Notes: a model not told the origin generated them from the letters alone. 64,000 nucleotides of DNA from Impatiens glandulifera (GCF_907164915.1 NC_061864.1:17582484-17646483), one strand, 5' to 3'; positions 36,001 through 48,150 are shown, counted from the first letter of the stretch. Translations and numbers: made by a program.

Positions 36001-36305
36001 TATTTTTTGCAATATGATATTCTGATAAATCCAAATCTTTTAAAGATTTTATTTACAAATAATTTAAAGAAAACTAAATTGTCCCTAGATTTAGGAAGAA
36101 GTTTATTTCTTTATTTATTTTTTCTTACTTTTAAATTTTTTAACTCTAATATTATTGGACACGAAACTCAAAATATTTATAAAAAACTAACAAAAAATAA
36201 TATTCTAATATAAACAAAAATAAATTTATTATTAATAAAACTCATTATACCAAAACAAACTTTTAAAGTAAATCAAACCAAAACATTAACATCTAAAAAT
36301 ATAGT

Positions 36306-37484
36306 TCAAAACATAACACTATTTTGCAATGGTCTTAGAGTATTAGAATATGAATACATTACCATTCTATAGGACTCATCTTCCAACATGCATATTTTTT
36401 TAGCCTTTTCATCATCCATATTCAAACAATAGCTATATATCTGTTTGTTAAACGCTATAAGTAGTGTGTTTCCATTGATCACCCTAAAATCTGAAACCTT
36501 TGAACCAAACTCCGTTAAACCGATATCCATAGCCCTCTTCTTCAATATATGTGTCCATGAGCTATTTTCATAGTTTTTTGTCACCCATACGTTGATCATG
36601 TCTTTTCTAATTTTAACTAGACATAACCGACAATTTTGTCCTTCCTCCTTATTATTTCCCCATTGAAAGATACCCATTTGACATGTGAAATGGTTCCGAC
36701 CCTTCCTTGCACGTTTGGGAAGATTTAGGAACGTGGTCGTGCTGTTCATTATATTGTACGCTACAATATAGGGGAAATAGAAAGACCTGTTTGATTGTAA
36801 GTAAGAACAATTGAAATCCGATAAATAATGAACCACTCCCTTATCGTAGTAAACATTGTTCTTGTTTATTAAGTTTCTGCTTCCTAAGTTAATGTCTCTA
36901 CCAACGAATTTCCACTCTCTTGTTTCATGATTGTATATCATAGATTTGAAAGTAGTTGGCCAATCTCCATCCTCGTCTATAATGATCATTAGAAGAAAAT
37001 CATCACCACCAAGTTTAGAATCACATTCAAATATTACCTTATAGAGCATATTATTCTCCCATATCAAAGAGCTATCTGGGGCAGGAATTGTCATCATGGT
37101 TTGAGTGGCTGGATTGCAAATCAAGAAAGCCTCGTTTGAAACGTAGTTTCCCGCCTTTTTTTTACAAAATAGAAGTCCACCGCTGGAGGCGAGAATACTT
37201 GTATTCTCGCTCAAGTACTTGAGTGAATTGTTTGGAATTCCCACGTCGTTGTCGTATTCAGGTAACAAAGTATGGTGGGAGAAAAAGTGTGGTTCTTGTT
37301 GGACTATAAAACTCATATCATTCAATTTATTCATGGTGAGCGCCTGTTGTTTGGCGAACCAATCATCGAACAAAAAGCTTAAGATGGGATCTGAGAATGA
37401 TCTAATCCTTAGAATAGCTTTAGCGGGTAACTTAGAAAAGATTTCGTTAGAAAATAAATAAAAAACCTGATCAGCCGCCGCCAT
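36306..37484 (-). CDS. F-box-like protein with F-box-associated C-terminus, single exon
   Basis: Uninterrupted frame of 392 residues. Residues about 8-45 (LFSNEIFSKLPAKAILRIRSFSDPI) match an F-box start (LP..I...L..LP.KS..R.R.VS), but the usual tryptophan after VSK is absent and the second helix is divergent. Downstream, LICNPATQTMMTIPAP, YNHETREWKF and YDKGVVHYL resemble the repeated strands of F-box-associated (FBA) domains. Such proteins are substrate receptors of SCF ubiquitin ligases. It is likely a member of the fast-evolving plant F-box families; whether the weak F-box still binds SKP1 is open. A TATA-like CTATAAATATAAA lies at 37651-37660, about 170 bp upstream. It is flanked on both sides by AT-rich repeats. 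Confidence 0.78.
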   Translation of the reverse strand: MAAADQVFYLFSNEIFSKLPAKAILRIRSFSDPILSFLFDDWFAKQQALTMNKLNDMSFIVQQEPHFFSHHTLLPEYDNDVGIPNNSLKYLSENTSILASSGGLLFCKKKAGNYVSNEAFLICNPATQTMMTIPAPDSSLIWENNMLYKVIFECDSKLGGDDFLLMIIIDEDGDWPTTFKSMIYNHETREWKFVGRDINLGSRNLINKNNVYYDKGVVHYLSDFNCSYLQSNRSFYFPYIVAYNIMNSTTTFLNLPKRARKGRNHFTCQMGIFQWGNNKEEGQNCRLCLVKIRKDMINVWVTKNYENSSWTHILKKRAMDIGLTEFGSKVSDFRVINGNTLLIAFNKQIYSYCLNMDDEKAKKICMLEDESYRMVMYSYSNTLRPLQNSVMF

Positions 37485-37650
37485 GAAATTAAGAAAGATA
37501 AACTTAATAGTAAGATCTAACTAAACTCAGATATTCTTATATCTCTAGATTGATTCTTCTTTCTCTCTTGATTCTAGGATGACCCGATCTTTTTCTCTGT
37601 TTTTTTCTATATTACCTCTCTTTACAGAATGCCTCTTTAGGTTAGGATTT

Positions 37651-37660
37651 TATATTTATA
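37651..37660 (-). promoter_or_regulatory. TATA box of the F-box-like gene
   Basis: Minus strand CTATAAATATAAA, about 170 bp before the ATG at 37484. Confidence 0.45.
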
Positions 37661-37831
37661 GGAGATTATGAATACATCTTATTTTATTTCAAATTAATAT
37701 TAAAAATATTTATAACCATAAATACAGGAAAATATACCAACATATTTAACTATATATATTATATTATAAGTATCTAATATCCAAATATTTATTATTTATT
37801 TTATTGATTTGTATTTAATTAAAATATTCTT

Positions 37832-37835
<4 letters not shown>

Positions 37836-37892
<57 letters not shown>
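37836..37892. repeat. (TA)n microsatellite
   Basis: TA run of about 56 bases. Confidence 0.95.
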
Positions 37893-37894
<2 letters not shown>

Positions 37895-38499
37895 TAAATC
37901 ATAATTTAATTTTAAAAATGTGGCATATTCTTATAAATTTAAACCATTTATTATTAATATTATTGTTTTGTAATAAATACAACTAATTTTAAATTTTAAT
38001 TAAATTGTTATATATATTTTCCTTGTATTACTAACTATTCATTGGGTTGTAAAAATTAATTTATTTTATAATTTGATAAGATATATTTTTAATTTAAAAT
38101 TAATATCAAAAAAGTTTATATTTAAAAAGTTATTTAATAAATATTCATTTAAATTAATAAATATTGTATGGTCAAATAAATTAATAAAAAAAAATTAATT
38201 ATAAATAATATATGTATAGAGAACATATAAAAATTATATTAATTTTATTAAATGTTTTATACATTTAATTATTTATATTTTTATATATTTAAATTATTAT
38301 TTTTATATAATAATATAATAAATATTATTATCAATTACTATTTTTACAAATATTACTCCATACTAATTAATTTAAAATATTTTAAAATTTATAATACAAT
38401 ATTAAGTGCTTATAATATCTACCAACACTTATCTTCACTTTAAAGACTGTATCCTCACTTTAAACACTATGCACTAACCCACTCATATTTATTTTGCTA

Positions 38500-38690
38500 A
38501 TTTTGATCACATTTGAAATCTGATCATTCACTTAATTCATCATATCACACTACACCCTTATTTTGGGTATTTTGATCACATTTAAAATCTGATCATTCCT
38601 TGATTCAAAATATCACATTACACCCTCAATTTGATCACATTTAAAATCTCACCATTCCTTTAATTTATCATCGCACCCCGCATATACTAT
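38500..38690 (+). repeat. 60-70 bp tandem repeat, three copies
   Basis: Units start TTTGATCACATTTxAAATCTG and end in CACACTACACCCT-like sequence (about 38503, 38571 and 38631). Confidence 0.8.
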
Positions 38691-38959
38691 TATCATTTTA
38701 ATCTTATAATACCCCTTATAAAATAAATTTTGTATTAATTGAGACTTGAATCCTAATTTTAAATTTGAAATTTGAACATTTTAACCAATACAACACTTGT
38801 GATTGTTAAATTTATTTTATAATTTTATATATGTATATATATATTTTTGTATATAAACTCATTAAAATGAGACAATTAATAATAATAAAAATAATAATTA
38901 TTTTTATTTAAATATATAACGAATTAATAAATAGGTCTTACAAAATTGATAAAAATTTA

Positions 38960-39345
38960 ATACAAAATTTTAAAATTATATAAATTGCAATCGTCCATTT
39001 ATCAAACTTTAAATTGAATTTAAATATAAATCATTATTAACTTATTTAGTTACATTTATCAAATTTTACATTAAATTTTAATATAAATAATTTATTAGTT
39101 TAGTTAATTAAAAAGTTGAACATCATATTTTGTATAAAATTTAAAATATAAAGTCTTATTAGCGTAATTGATTAAATGATTATATATGTTGCAAGTTGAA
39201 AACATACTGATAACATTTTTAATTTTATTTTTAAGTTTATTGACGGGTCAACCGACACAAATATTTATTTACTCTCACATATATCTAAATTAAGTAAACT
39301 TTCTACCTGATAATACTGACACTTTGAAATTAAACTTTTATATAT
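38960..39345 (-). repeat. Helitron-like repeat family, copy H3 (inverted)
   Basis: Reads on the minus strand like copies H1 and H2: TTTTAATTTTATTTTTAAG..GACGGGTCAACCGACAC..TTTACTCTCACATATATC on the plus strand is the inverse of GTGAGAxTAAATGxATATTTGGGTCGG. The part near 38990-39110 has repeated tail pieces (ATCAAATTTxACATTxAATTTxAATATAAA). Confidence 0.6.
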
Positions 39346-39479
39346 ATATTAATATTAGTTTAAATGTAAAAACTATTAATATTAAAAAATTTCTAGAAGT
39401 AATCTATATCTATTAAAATGATTAAGGTGTTAACTTTTTTTTATTATATAAGGTGATAAAAATTATCAATATTATAAGT

Positions 39480-40335
39480 ATATTAAAAATACCTACCTCA
39501 ATATTATTTAATTTAAAATTATAAATATTTTAATAAATTATTAATAACTACTCATTAACCGTGACACCTTGTTTATTAAATTAAAATTTTTTTTAATCAA
39601 TTATATTTTTCTTAATTAATTTTTCAATAATATAAATTATTTAAAATTATAATTATTACACCTAACTTATTAATATATATATAACTTATATAATATATTA
39701 TTTCACAAATTTAAATATATAGATTAAAATAAATTGGGTGTAAATTATACAATTTTAATATATAGATGACATAATATAAAATAAATTGTGGGTAAATTAT
39801 ACAATTTTAAAATGTAGATAAATTGTGTGTATATATATATAAATAAATAATTTAAATTTAGTTGCTAAAAATAAAATAAAAACCCAACCCGTTTTTAACC
39901 ATAGGTATAATATATATATATAGATGATTGACGATTTCTAACCCTATTTCACGATTCTTTGTCCGACTCAAGTTCCCTAGTTTGTGAAATTATTTTTTAT
40001 GGAAACAAGTTTTGTAACTCAAAAAAATGGTACACTTTGAACACTATATGTGTAAAACTAAACTCAAATGATGATACATACAACAAGCTCCGTAGCTCTG
40101 TGCAATTTTTGAAAGTCATTTAACTCTCCATACAATAATGATTTAAGACTTTCAGTAGCTTATAAATCGATTATATGCTCATTCTTGATCATCTCCCTTC
40201 AAGTATCCACAATTTTTAGAATAAGTTCAAACTTAGGCGAATCCTAATTAATGATATTTTTAGGATTCACTAGAAAACTTCTATGTCATTCATAGTTCAT
40301 GGTAGAGTCTAAAAACCAGGCAGTTATGAACTCAA
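39480..40335. repeat. Block alpha, copy 1 (second copy at 51850-52865)
   Basis: Starts in AT-rich sequence with CATTAACCGTGACACxTxxxTT and runs through GATTGACGATTTCTAACCCTATTTCA, AACAAGCTCCGTAGCxCTGTGCA and ACTAGAAAACTTCTATxTCATTCAT. The same order is found at 51850-52865 in the same orientation. No coding sequence recognised. Confidence 0.75.
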
Positions 40336-40390
40336 AAGCTTAAGATCATAAAATTCAAACGGTGACTTCAATTATAAGTAGAATTACAAC

Positions 40391-40552
40391 TTACAAATGG
40401 TGTAGACAAACTCCTATGTGCTTTAGGATGTCATCCACTAAGTTATTTCGAAGCTTTAAGCTCTCTTCTAAAGTTTGACGATTTTCCGGTGAAGTCTCAA
40501 TCAAATTTCTCTCAACTTCTATTCTAACTCTTCTTTCTCTAATCTCTGCCAT
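40391..40552 (-). CDS. Small unrecognised open frame, 53 residues
   Basis: Minus strand: MAEIRERRVRIEVERNL then ETSPENRQTLEESLKL and a short end with stop at 40391. Composition is charged and helical, more protein-like than other short frames here, and a donor-like TTTGTAAGTT overlaps the stop, so it could be a first exon. I do not recognise the family and see no following exon. It lies just past block alpha. Confidence 0.2.
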   Translation of the reverse strand: MAEIRERRVRIEVERNLIETSPENRQTLEESLKLRNNLVDDILKHIGVCLHHL

Positions 40553-40769
40553 TATAAATGACATGGACTAGCTATATATACGAATCCTAGCTTATAATTT
40601 GATCTAATCGACTCTAGAATTGAAATCTCTAATTTAACCTTTGTTTGTTGTAGCTTAAAATTAGCCGAACTTGGGAGTCAATGTTGGATTCGAGTATTCT
40701 ATTTGATGTCTTTTTAGATCGCGGTCAACCCAAAATTGTCTCTTGGCGAATGGTAGCTTGTGGAGAGAG

Positions 40770-40862
40770 CTGCAATTTCGGACATGAGGTTGTTCGTCGT
40801 GTTCTTAAAGGATGCAGCTAAATAAGATGAAGACTCGCCTTTTCCAAAAGACTAACAGATTT
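40770..40862 (+). repeat. Short direct repeat epsilon, copy 1
   Basis: AATTTCGGACATGAGGT(T/A)GTTCGTCGTGTTC and GAAGACTC(G/A)CCTTTT(C/T)CAAAAG are shared with 43437-43505. The two copies flank the B3 gene region. Confidence 0.75.
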
Positions 40863-42243
40863 ATTTGGGTTTCACTCTTTATTACTGTTTATAATATCTT
40901 TCAAAATAGTAAATATCATTCATTATCCAATAATATCAGAATTAGTAATTCACTTAAAGTTGTTTTTTAAGATTAGTGTGTATTACATTATATCTCAAAT
41001 AAATATTTAAATACTTGCAATTTAACTAATATATCAAAATAAACTCCAACCATTAAGCTTAATGTTCCTTATTGAAAAAATTATGTTAAAAATATAGTAA
41101 CAAAATGCTCTTATTTTATTTATTTATTTTAGATTGTGAAATATTAAGAACAGAGACATTGATGAAGAATTGGATTGAAGTAGTTGAAGAAAGAAAGATA
41201 AGAAGAACCCTTGATAATCTTTATTTATGTATACTATATTATTTGTAAGTATTGAAATCAATTTTCTCCATTCAAATATATATAAGAGCTAACACACTAA
41301 GGTATTTAAGTGGTAATAGTGGTTCTTAAGCCTTAAATTGAAGAGAATGATTGTTGGGTTAAAATGTGGTCTCTATTGATTTCATCTCTTAATTTATTAA
41401 CCTAAAATTGTGACCATTCTGCAATTTCATCTTCAAAGATTTTTACTTTAATTCTAGTGTCAAATTTGTATATCATTTTGATCAACTATTGAGCTTCACA
41501 TCATAAATAAAGATTATCAATGGTTCAAATGAAGACCATTTCAGCTTCTTCAAGGTCATTATAACTAGCCAAACAAAGTTTGAGACAATGGTAGCCCTTG
41601 AGAAACTAGAATTGTGTGTCAATTGAGGGGATAAAACATTAATATGTGTTCTTATTAATCTAAAACTATTTGTTAGTAGTTAATAGGATTGAAGTCATTG
41701 ATTATGACATATAACTATGCCAAACATTAATAGGGAGGGTTCTAATCATTTGTCACATCAAATTTCCATCAATTTCTATTAATAGAAGATTCTTTTTCAG
41801 GGTTACTAATGTGTGAGATGTTTAAATAGCATTTTAAATAATTTAAAAAAACAACCATTATTATTTCATCAATCTTTCTATTATAATCTCTAATCAAATA
41901 ACCCTATACCTAACATTTCTTAATTTTAATTTTGCTAAGTTCATTTGTTAACAAAAACAAAATCATCTGTTTTTTTTTTTCTGTATTCAAAGGGTTGGTT
42001 TAAAAACCTATATTGTTGCGCGACAAAACGAAATCCAACTCCTACAAAATGGCGATGAGAGAAGAATTATATAAAGGCCAAACAAACATGGCTTAACTTT
42101 GTAGCATTTTTATTCACAAAATAAGCACTGCCTAATACTTATTTAGCTGTAGGGGAATCTGCCTTAATTTGGAAATTAAGGCAGCTGGAGCCAGGAGGCT
42201 TTCTCTTGTAAATAAATATCCCATTGGTTAGGCCTCAATTTTT
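40863..42243. other. Upstream region of the B3 gene
   Basis: AT-rich with no gene seen. A CCAAT-type motif (ATTGG at about 42224) and a TATA-like GTATAAACAAA at about 42247 precede the B3 gene start. Confidence 0.4.
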
Positions 42244-42307
42244 TTGTATAAACAAATCAGTATTTCGAAACGTGGGATGACAGTTCTTGTTAACTAAGGA
42301 AGCAAAA

Positions 42308-43260
42308 ATGAATCTCACGAGACAACTCGAGTACACTCCGGCATTTTCATCCTTCTTCAAGTTCTATTTGGGATATATGAGCACTAATACTTTGGTAAGC
42401 CTATGTATGTTAATAACAAAATTTATTGATTTCTATTCTCGGGTATGCGTGATTTATTCGATTTTTCCTTCGCCAGCAAATTCCCACAGGTTTTGTTGCA
42501 CAAATGAGAGGACTCGTACCGAAAAAATGTATCTTGAGAAATGATAAAGGAAAATGTTGGAGGATCAATGTTGAAATGGTGGGACAAGACATGTTTTTCA
42601 CAAAGGGGTGGTCAGTATTTGTCTTAGAGAACTCACTTGACGATGGTCATTTACTAGTTTTTTACTATGATGGGGAAATGACTTTCAACTTTACGCACTA
42701 TGATCATTCGGCATGTGAGGTCGAAGAAGAAGAAGAAAAGTCGACTAAGAGGAAGAAGTGGCATACTTGTTTTTCTTCTTCTTCAATCTTCAAATACGGG
42801 CTTGTTAAGACTCCGGAAAACCCTTTTTTCGTGACGAAACTTCAAAGAAAGAAACCAAATGGACTGGTATTAATATTGAAGCCTCCATCTATTAATTTTA
42901 CATTTTTTAATTCTAAATTAAAATCATTGTTTTTGTTTTTGTTTTTGTTTAATATTGTTGAAGCATGTTCCTGCTGATATAATGAGAAACTATGGCATTA
43001 AGCTTCCTTCAACAGTTTTGATGATCGATCAAGAAGGGAGGCAAATCTATACGGAGGTGGTGACGTGGACAGATGGGAGGACGAGGATTGTGGAGGGATG
43101 GAAGTTATTTGTGAGGAACAACAACCTTAACGAAGAAGACAGGTGCATTTGTGAGATCGTGGTCAACGATGATCAACCACCGCAAGTACTCTTCTTGAAG
43201 ATGACGGTTCTTCGAGCTGGTTCATGGCTTCCCAAATTAATAGGCCGTCATAATAATTAA
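42308..43260 (+). CDS. REM-type protein with two B3 DNA-binding domains, three exons
   Basis: Inferred exons 42308-42394, 42477-42866 and 42964-43260, frame kept, 257 residues. The first B3 domain spans exons 1-2 (FFKFYLG.., QIPTGFVAQMRGLVPKKCIL, W.INVEM, FTKGWSVFVLENSLDDGHLLVFYYDG). A Glu-rich/Lys-rich linker follows (EVEEEEEKSTKRKK), probably with a nuclear signal. The second B3 domain is in exon 3 (HVPADIMRNYGIKLPSTVLM, GRTRIVEGWKLFVRNNNLNEEDRCICEIV). This matches plant REM (reproductive meristem) B3 transcription factors, many of which act in flower and gametophyte development. The ATG at 42308 opens directly into the domain, slightly shorter than usual. The two domains are only distantly alike, as normal in REM proteins. 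Confidence 0.82.
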
Positions 43261-43436
43261 TTAGTATTGATATGTTATTTATATGTTTGTAATTTGAACT
43301 TTCCTTAGTCTGTGTTCTGTTCTTGTTTTTTTCTTTAATTATCGAAGTCTGAGTTTGAGTGTGTAATCAATTACTATTATTATCTAATATATATATATAT
43401 AAGTCTTTATTTTATTATAAATAAATTATGCTCCAT

Positions 43437-43505
43437 CAATTTCGGACATGAGGTAGTTCGTCGTGTTCATATGAAGACTCACCTTTTTCAAAAGGCTAAC
43501 AGATC
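43437..43505 (+). repeat. Short direct repeat epsilon, copy 2
   Basis: Same orientation as 40770-40862, with a 12-18 base deletion between its halves. It continues into a GC-richer stretch (43505-43670) that is not shared. Confidence 0.7.
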
Positions 43506-45174
43506 TTGGCGTTCCGTTAGGTAGGCAGGCATTGGAGCGGTCTGTTACAATTAGTTATTCGGTTAAGTGCGCTCTAGTGTGGCACGTTTTTGTCCCTTGG
43601 ATCAATCTCGGCATCCTAACAACCGTCGGATGACCCTGTTGTAGGCTTGTAGCAATTCATTCGTTCTATACGGACTATTTTCTTATAAGAAATCAAACAC
43701 AATATTAAATTTCAATTATATTTTTTTATTAATAAATTATTTATTTTTCTTATGTATTTTAATTTTTTATTATTATCATTTATTTATTTATTTAGTAGCA
43801 CTTTATTTTATTATATATTAGTTACATTGTCTTAATTATTTTATTTATTGATCACATTATTTAATTTTTCTGGTGTTAAAAATTAGTGTTTACACTAACC
43901 AGTGGTATAAATTCGGACCATTTTGATCCAAATTTAATTGACGGTAACATCAAATATATTCACTAACAATTTTTCATCATGAAAAAAAAACAAAATGTTG
44001 ATAAACATGTGAATAAAACGAAGATTAATGTGAAGTGAATGTGTTCGTGTGAAGAGTTAGTTCACTTTTATCATGAAATTAAGTCTTCTAAAATGAAAAT
44101 TAAAACTTAATTATTATATTTATATATTGTTATTTTAAAATTATTAATTATAATAATGATATATTTTGAATATTATGTTATTCTTGTTTAATAAAAATAA
44201 TAATTAATAAATAAAAAATTCATAGAGCCATATGAAGAGCTTCACTTGTAGTTGATGTACACTCTTATGTGAATTGTGAAGCACACTCTTCATATAAATA
44301 GAGTACATAACTCTATTGTTTGTGACGAATTTAGGAAATTGAATTAAAGTGGAATTGAAAATAAAAATGAGATAAACTAAAAAAAATAACATAAAATTTA
44401 TGTATAATCATAAATTTTGCACATTTTTCTATGAATAAAAAAATTAAATAATTATTTAAATTAAAAAAAAAAGAAATTAAAGCATCTTATCACATTTTTA
44501 CCGTAATATAAATATATATTTTCGGAATGGCTCTCTAAAATAGATCCGTCCCTTATTAAATATTTAAAAATAATTATTATTTATTGGAAAATATTATTTG
44601 AACGTAAATAAAAAAAAAATTGGGAAATAAAAAATTGAAAAAACACTCGCATAAGCATATCAAACAAACTTTACAAAATAATTATTCAAACTCATCAAAC
44701 CTCTTTAATCAATAATCAAACAAATCTATATAAATCTCTATCATCTCTCTAAGGCTAACGGCCTAACCTCAAACGGGCAAGTTAGGATTGGCCTTAAGCG
44801 CAGTCTAGCCCTCGAATGGTTCTGTCCCTACCTGTTGAACGGCCTAAATGAAAACTAATATATTTAACATATTTTGTTTTTATTTTATTTATATTAATAA
44901 AATACGCTCTCCTACCTTCCCCAAATATACTGTTGTTTGGATACAGCCTACAGTGAATCAGTGACCATGTGAATTTTATCTCACATATCTCATCACATTT
45001 TTTTCCTAATGAATCTCTTATCTTGTGACTTTATATTTTCATTTTGGTTTATCAAATATATGATTCATATTTTTTAATACAAGCATTGTGACCTCACATT
45101 GTTAATCAAATATTTGAATTATATTTTTTAACCACTTTCAATTGTTATCGTCTATTATCCATCGGCAAACCAAT
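43506..45174. other. Intergenic, no recognised gene
   Basis: Begins with a GC-richer 160-bp patch (GGCGTTCCGTTAGG.. to about 43670) that resembles retroelement non-coding DNA, then AT-rich sequence with a further small GC patch at 44755-44850. Confidence 0.45.
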
Positions 45175-45650
45175 CCCAATCACCCTTGGTTACAGAGTTG
45201 TACTTATTTTGTTAGGTTGCAAATTCGAAACATACATAAGTGTATTAAGTATCCATTTACTCTCACATATATATTCAAATCAACCATAGTTTTCGACCCG
45301 GTAATTCGAATACTTTGAAAATTAAGCATTATTTTATTTATATATCAGTTAGTTAAAAAATTGAACTTATATTATTAAGAATGTCTCGCGTTCATTAAAT
45401 TTGGTGTTGAATTTAAAATATAAAATATTTTTAGCCTAGTTGGTTAAAAAGTTATATTTGTTTTTGTTAGGTTGCAAGTTAGAAACATACATATAACATT
45501 TTTAATTTTATTTTTATCGTTTTAATTTTATGGGCGGGTCAACCCACAATCCGACCCAAGTATTCATTTACTCTCACATATACAGTATATCCAAATTAAT
45601 TACAGCTCTCGACCCAACAATGTCAAATTCACAATACAATTCAAGTAGCC
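45175..45650 (-). repeat. Helitron-like repeat family, copy H4 (two units, inverted)
   Basis: Two successive inverted units. Unit one (about 45180-45335) ends in AATTAAGCATTATTTTATTTATATATCAG. Unit two (about 45340-45650) includes CTCGCGTTCATTAAATTTGG, TTTAGCCTAGTTGGTTAAAA (A box), GTTAGGTTGCAAGTTAGAAAC (decayed B box), GGGCGGGTCAACCCACAATC and ACAGCTCTCGACCCAACAAT. It is the mirror of copies H2 and H5. Confidence 0.75.
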
Positions 45651-46100
45651 AAAATGTTTTAATTTTGCCAATCTTTGCTTGGGTTTGGTCTAGACATAAT
45701 TGGACATTTGAAGTTGTAAACATAAAATTTTATCATCCCAATTTATTAATTTTAAATAACTATTTTCAATAAATAAATTCAAAATAGAGGCCAACACAAA
45801 ATTAAATAATTATTTAAGATAATTATTGTATTAATTAATCCCGGATTAATTAAAATAAATGTCAAAATAAATCAAATAAAATGATTTGAGATAAATGTTA
45901 TACTTGTTTTATCCTAAATTAATTTTGAAGGGATTCATATAAATTAAATAAATAAATTAGAATAAATGTTGTATCCATTTAATCATAAATTCATTATTTA
46001 TATGACCTTAAAGTATAAAAAATAAAAATAGACAAAATATATTTTATATTTATTAAATAATTTTATATATTTTATAAGATAAAATAAAAAACAAAAGAGA
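45640..46100. repeat. Block beta, copy 1 (second copy at 53577-54148)
   Basis: Shared order: CAATTCAAGT(A/T)GC(C)AAAATG, CACAAAATTAAATAATTATTTAAGATAATTATTGTATT, then ATTTATATGACCTTAAA(G/A)TATAAA. The second copy has the same orientation and carries an extra 189-bp element. Confidence 0.75.
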
Positions 46101-46139
46101 GAAAGAAAAACAAATTTCAAAGAAGCTCAAATGGTGAAA

Positions 46140-47400
46140 AAAAATAAATGTGTGACCGAAAACACGAGCGAACGTTGTAGTGGGCCAAGCAACCATCGGA
46201 TGCAGCGATGACTATCATCCCACGGATGTTGACCCATCGCGTCGCCCTCTATAATGAAAGCAAAGCGCTTCCGTGTAGCAGCGGATCAAGGAATTACATA
46301 CTAATGCCCGCACCAACGAAACACTAGCCACTAGCGTAGGATGACAATGAGTACTCTACCCGTCGGGTAATAAAGTACTCATTCTCGAACTTGATTTTCA
46401 TTTTACTACACATCCCCGAGCTTAAACCCGACAAATATTTTTATTTGTATTATCATCCCCAATTTATCGAGTATTCAATCTCCGACGGGTACCCTATTAC
46501 TCAATTAAATGTATAATATTTTTTATATTGAAAAATAATAAATATAATTTTATTGTATAAATAATTTTAAAACTAAAGATATAAAAAAAAATAGAAATAT
46601 TACTTTAAAAAAAAAAACTATATACTTAGGTGAGCGGTTGTTATTAGAATTTAAAAAAAAAGAGACAATATTGGAAAAAATAGAGAATATAATGTTGAAA
46701 ATAAAAAATGATGAGAGAAATTATATTTTTTTTTTTTTAAATGTAATGATAAAAAGACATTAGAGAGAATTTTTTTTGGGTTGACGTGAAACATGGGTAA
46801 TAGTATAATAAATGATGTATATCTATTAAAATAATTGTAATGATTATAAATTTGAAAAGACACTTCATTAACAAATATATATTAATGTTAACCTATTATA
46901 TCGAGTTTGGGTTTGACACATTCCTTGTCTCGATCGCGGTTGGATAACTTTCTCTCTTTTTCATCCCTGGCCTCGAACCCATTTAAAATATCTGACCCCA
47001 ATCATCGAATAATCATGGTAACAGATATATGGGTACCCATTTTCATCTATACGCTAACGGCCCTGGACGGAACGCTTGGAAACTGCGCATTCGCTGTCCA
47101 GGTCGTCATCTTCTTCGCGACAACCGTATAAACATAAGTCGAAATCTTTAATTTTTTAAAGATGAAACTTTGCGAATACTTTACCAAACTACATGATTCA
47201 AAGGCTGAAATGATCACCAAGTAATCACCCTAACTTGGTGATTATTTCTCCTATAATCATAGGTCGAATCATAGGTCGAATGATGGCATAAATGGATGAG
47301 GATCAATCGAACAGGACAAAAGAAATCAATGAAGGCTATAAATGGCTTCTCCCAGCCAAAACGAAGCAATAGAACCAGTCTCAAGGTATCAATCAAGCCT
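46140..47400 (-). mobile_element. Possible solo LTR, interrupted by a hAT element
   Basis: Outside the inserted hAT element (46337-47051), this segment is the reverse complement of 54575-55150: GTTGACCCATCGCGTCGCCC (46220s) mirrors GGGCGATGCGATGGGTCAGC, and TTTCGACTTATG../GTATTCGCAAAGTTTC on the minus strand matches GTATTCGCGAAGTTTC. A TATA-like CCATTTATAGCC is present in the minus strand (about 47340). Similarity in opposite orientation, a TATA-like site and no coding content suggest LTRs, but TG..CA ends were not fixed. Confidence 0.5.
46337..47051. mobile_element. Short hAT-type element nested in the LTR-like repeat
   Basis: Ends TAGGATGACAATGAGTA and the inverse of TACCCATTTTCATCTATA, the TAGGGATGGCAATGGGTA type of hAT/MITE ends. 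Flanking 8-mers CACTAGCG (46329-46336) and CGCTAACG (47052-47059) agree at 6 of 8 positions, both differences being transitions. The copy of the LTR-like repeat at 54575 lacks it. No transposase inside. Confidence 0.65.
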
Positions 47401-48150
47401 TAACAAAATCCACCGTTAAATTTTTCTTAACCTTGTAAGTTTTTTTAAAAAAATTGTTCTAAGCTTCTAAACTCGGTTTCAGATTATCCCAAAGTTTTGT
47501 ATAGAGTTTAGGAGTGTTCTCCAACTCGTTGTAAGTTATCATTCATGTTATAATTCAAATTGTAAAATATAATTGAGATTTTTATATTTAGTTCATTTGA
47601 TCTTCAATAGTGTTTAGTTATTTAATTTCTTGATTCAAATTTAATCCTATAATCATTTCAAAACTTTCTATCGAAATCAATTTGAACAAATCAAGATAAA
47701 TAATACCCAAAATTAATTTTAAATGTTTAAAATTGGGTTTTTTTTCTTGAGTTTTAGTTCAAGACCATCCACCTTAAAAGCCTTCTAACAAATTCTAATT
47801 GATGTTTGGAGCATTTTCGAATTGATCCTAATAAATTTGAAGCAAGTTTGTCCAATAATCAAAATTTCAAAAACTAAAAATTTCAGTTCTTAATAACTTC
47901 CAGAAGTGATTGATAAACTCCAAATTCAAATCAAAACCTTAAATCTCATTTTTATCCCAAAAACTGTCGGAGCTCAGTCAACCCTTTGTTGGTTGAATTA
48001 CAACTCTAGACAATGGTAAACAAGTCTTAAATGGGGAGACAAAGCTCCCCATATCCTTGGATTTGTGTTTAGAGCTTCCTAGCAAACTCACAAAACCTAC
48101 CCAAGCTCCCTGTCCAACGAAGAAGAAGACCAATCGTCTTGCATCTGACC
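47401..48150. other. No recognised gene
   Basis: AT-rich, probably non-coding retroelement DNA adjoining the LTR-like repeat. Confidence 0.4.

Noticed and set aside
38450..38700. Repeated unit with regular spacing, considered as a CRISPR array
   Set aside because: Only three imperfect adjacent units without unique spacers in a plant nuclear genome; it is a tandem repeat.
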